24,570 nt of DNA, taken from the NCBI GenBank assembly GCA_964631565.1, contig CAZVYJ010000043.1:1-24570 (forward strand). The letters run 5' to 3'. Position 1 is the first letter of the stretch, and the number at the start of each line of letters is the position of its first letter. The notes beneath the pieces are model-generated. The model worked only from the letters and a program-made list of their open reading frames with translations, was not told the origin of the DNA and made no database searches. The DNA is from CAZVYJ01 sp964631565 (lineage in GTDB: Bacteria > Planctomycetota > Phycisphaerae > SM23-33). Positions 24,519-24,570 of this stretch are shown piece by piece. Made by a program: the position numbers and the translations under genes.

Positions 24519-24570
24519 TACCTGCCGCACTCCTGATTGATAACGGCCGCTACTTCTTCGACGGCCTTGT
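24518..24570 (-). CDS. gmk: C-terminal end of a probable guanylate kinase (partial)
   Basis: The minus strand encodes KAVEEVAAVINQECGR followed by TAA, entering from the window edge. The helical ending resembles the A-V-E-E tail of guanylate kinases, and gmk is the usual gene before rpoZ. The identity rests mainly on context because only 16 residues are visible. Confidence 0.5.
   Translation of the reverse strand, partial: KAVEEVAAVINQECGR

Overview
The window looks like chromosomal DNA of a planctomycete-type bacterium, possibly class Phycisphaerae. This is inferred from protein style, moderate-to-high GC, sigma-54 regulation, a GxxExxY gene, families of secreted TPR and DUF1570-like proteins, and spacer DNA made of degenerate repeated words. 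No rRNA, tRNA or CRISPR was seen.

Left part (1-7200): a FucI/AraA-fold sugar isomerase with a clear intrinsic terminator lies on the minus strand beside a two-component pair (membrane histidine kinase overlapping a REC-GGDEF diguanylate cyclase). Divergent from these is a sigma-54 activator (bEBP) without a receiver domain. It is followed by a near-consensus -24/-12 promoter with upstream repeated sites, then a degenerate receiver-like protein. Next is a ~300-nt stretch that folds into two tandem related modules. Each has a hairpin with the same 10-nt loop and a hairpin showing a CUCCUCCU (anti-Shine-Dalgarno-like) loop, on stems of different sequence. The stretch ends in two terminator-like hairpins. 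It is the best candidate here for an undescribed RNA.

Middle part (7200-15950): ribulokinase and L-ribulose-5-phosphate 4-epimerase, then pdxJ, a GxxExxY gene broken by one in-frame TGA and bracketed by terminal inverted repeats, and dapA. On the opposite strand come dut, ftsK and a glycosyltransferase-like gene that has lost the EX7E residues.

Right part (15950-24570): ~950 bp of repeat-rich spacer, then on the minus strand (read right to left) gmk end, rpoZ, coaC, a secreted three-domain protein, a secreted HExxH peptidase, a secreted 15-TPR protein and coaB. The usual coaBC fusion is split, with about 6 kb of secreted-protein genes between the halves. The metallopeptidase-like domains form a decay series (HETTH in the single-domain gene; HETTR, RELAR and YGVTQ in the three-domain protein). 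The spacer before the single-domain gene carries a vestige of the coaC 3' end, and the spacer before the TPR gene a shorter related copy, so the array probably grew by tandem duplication of a unit starting inside coaC.

All assignments come from reading motifs by eye; no database search was possible.
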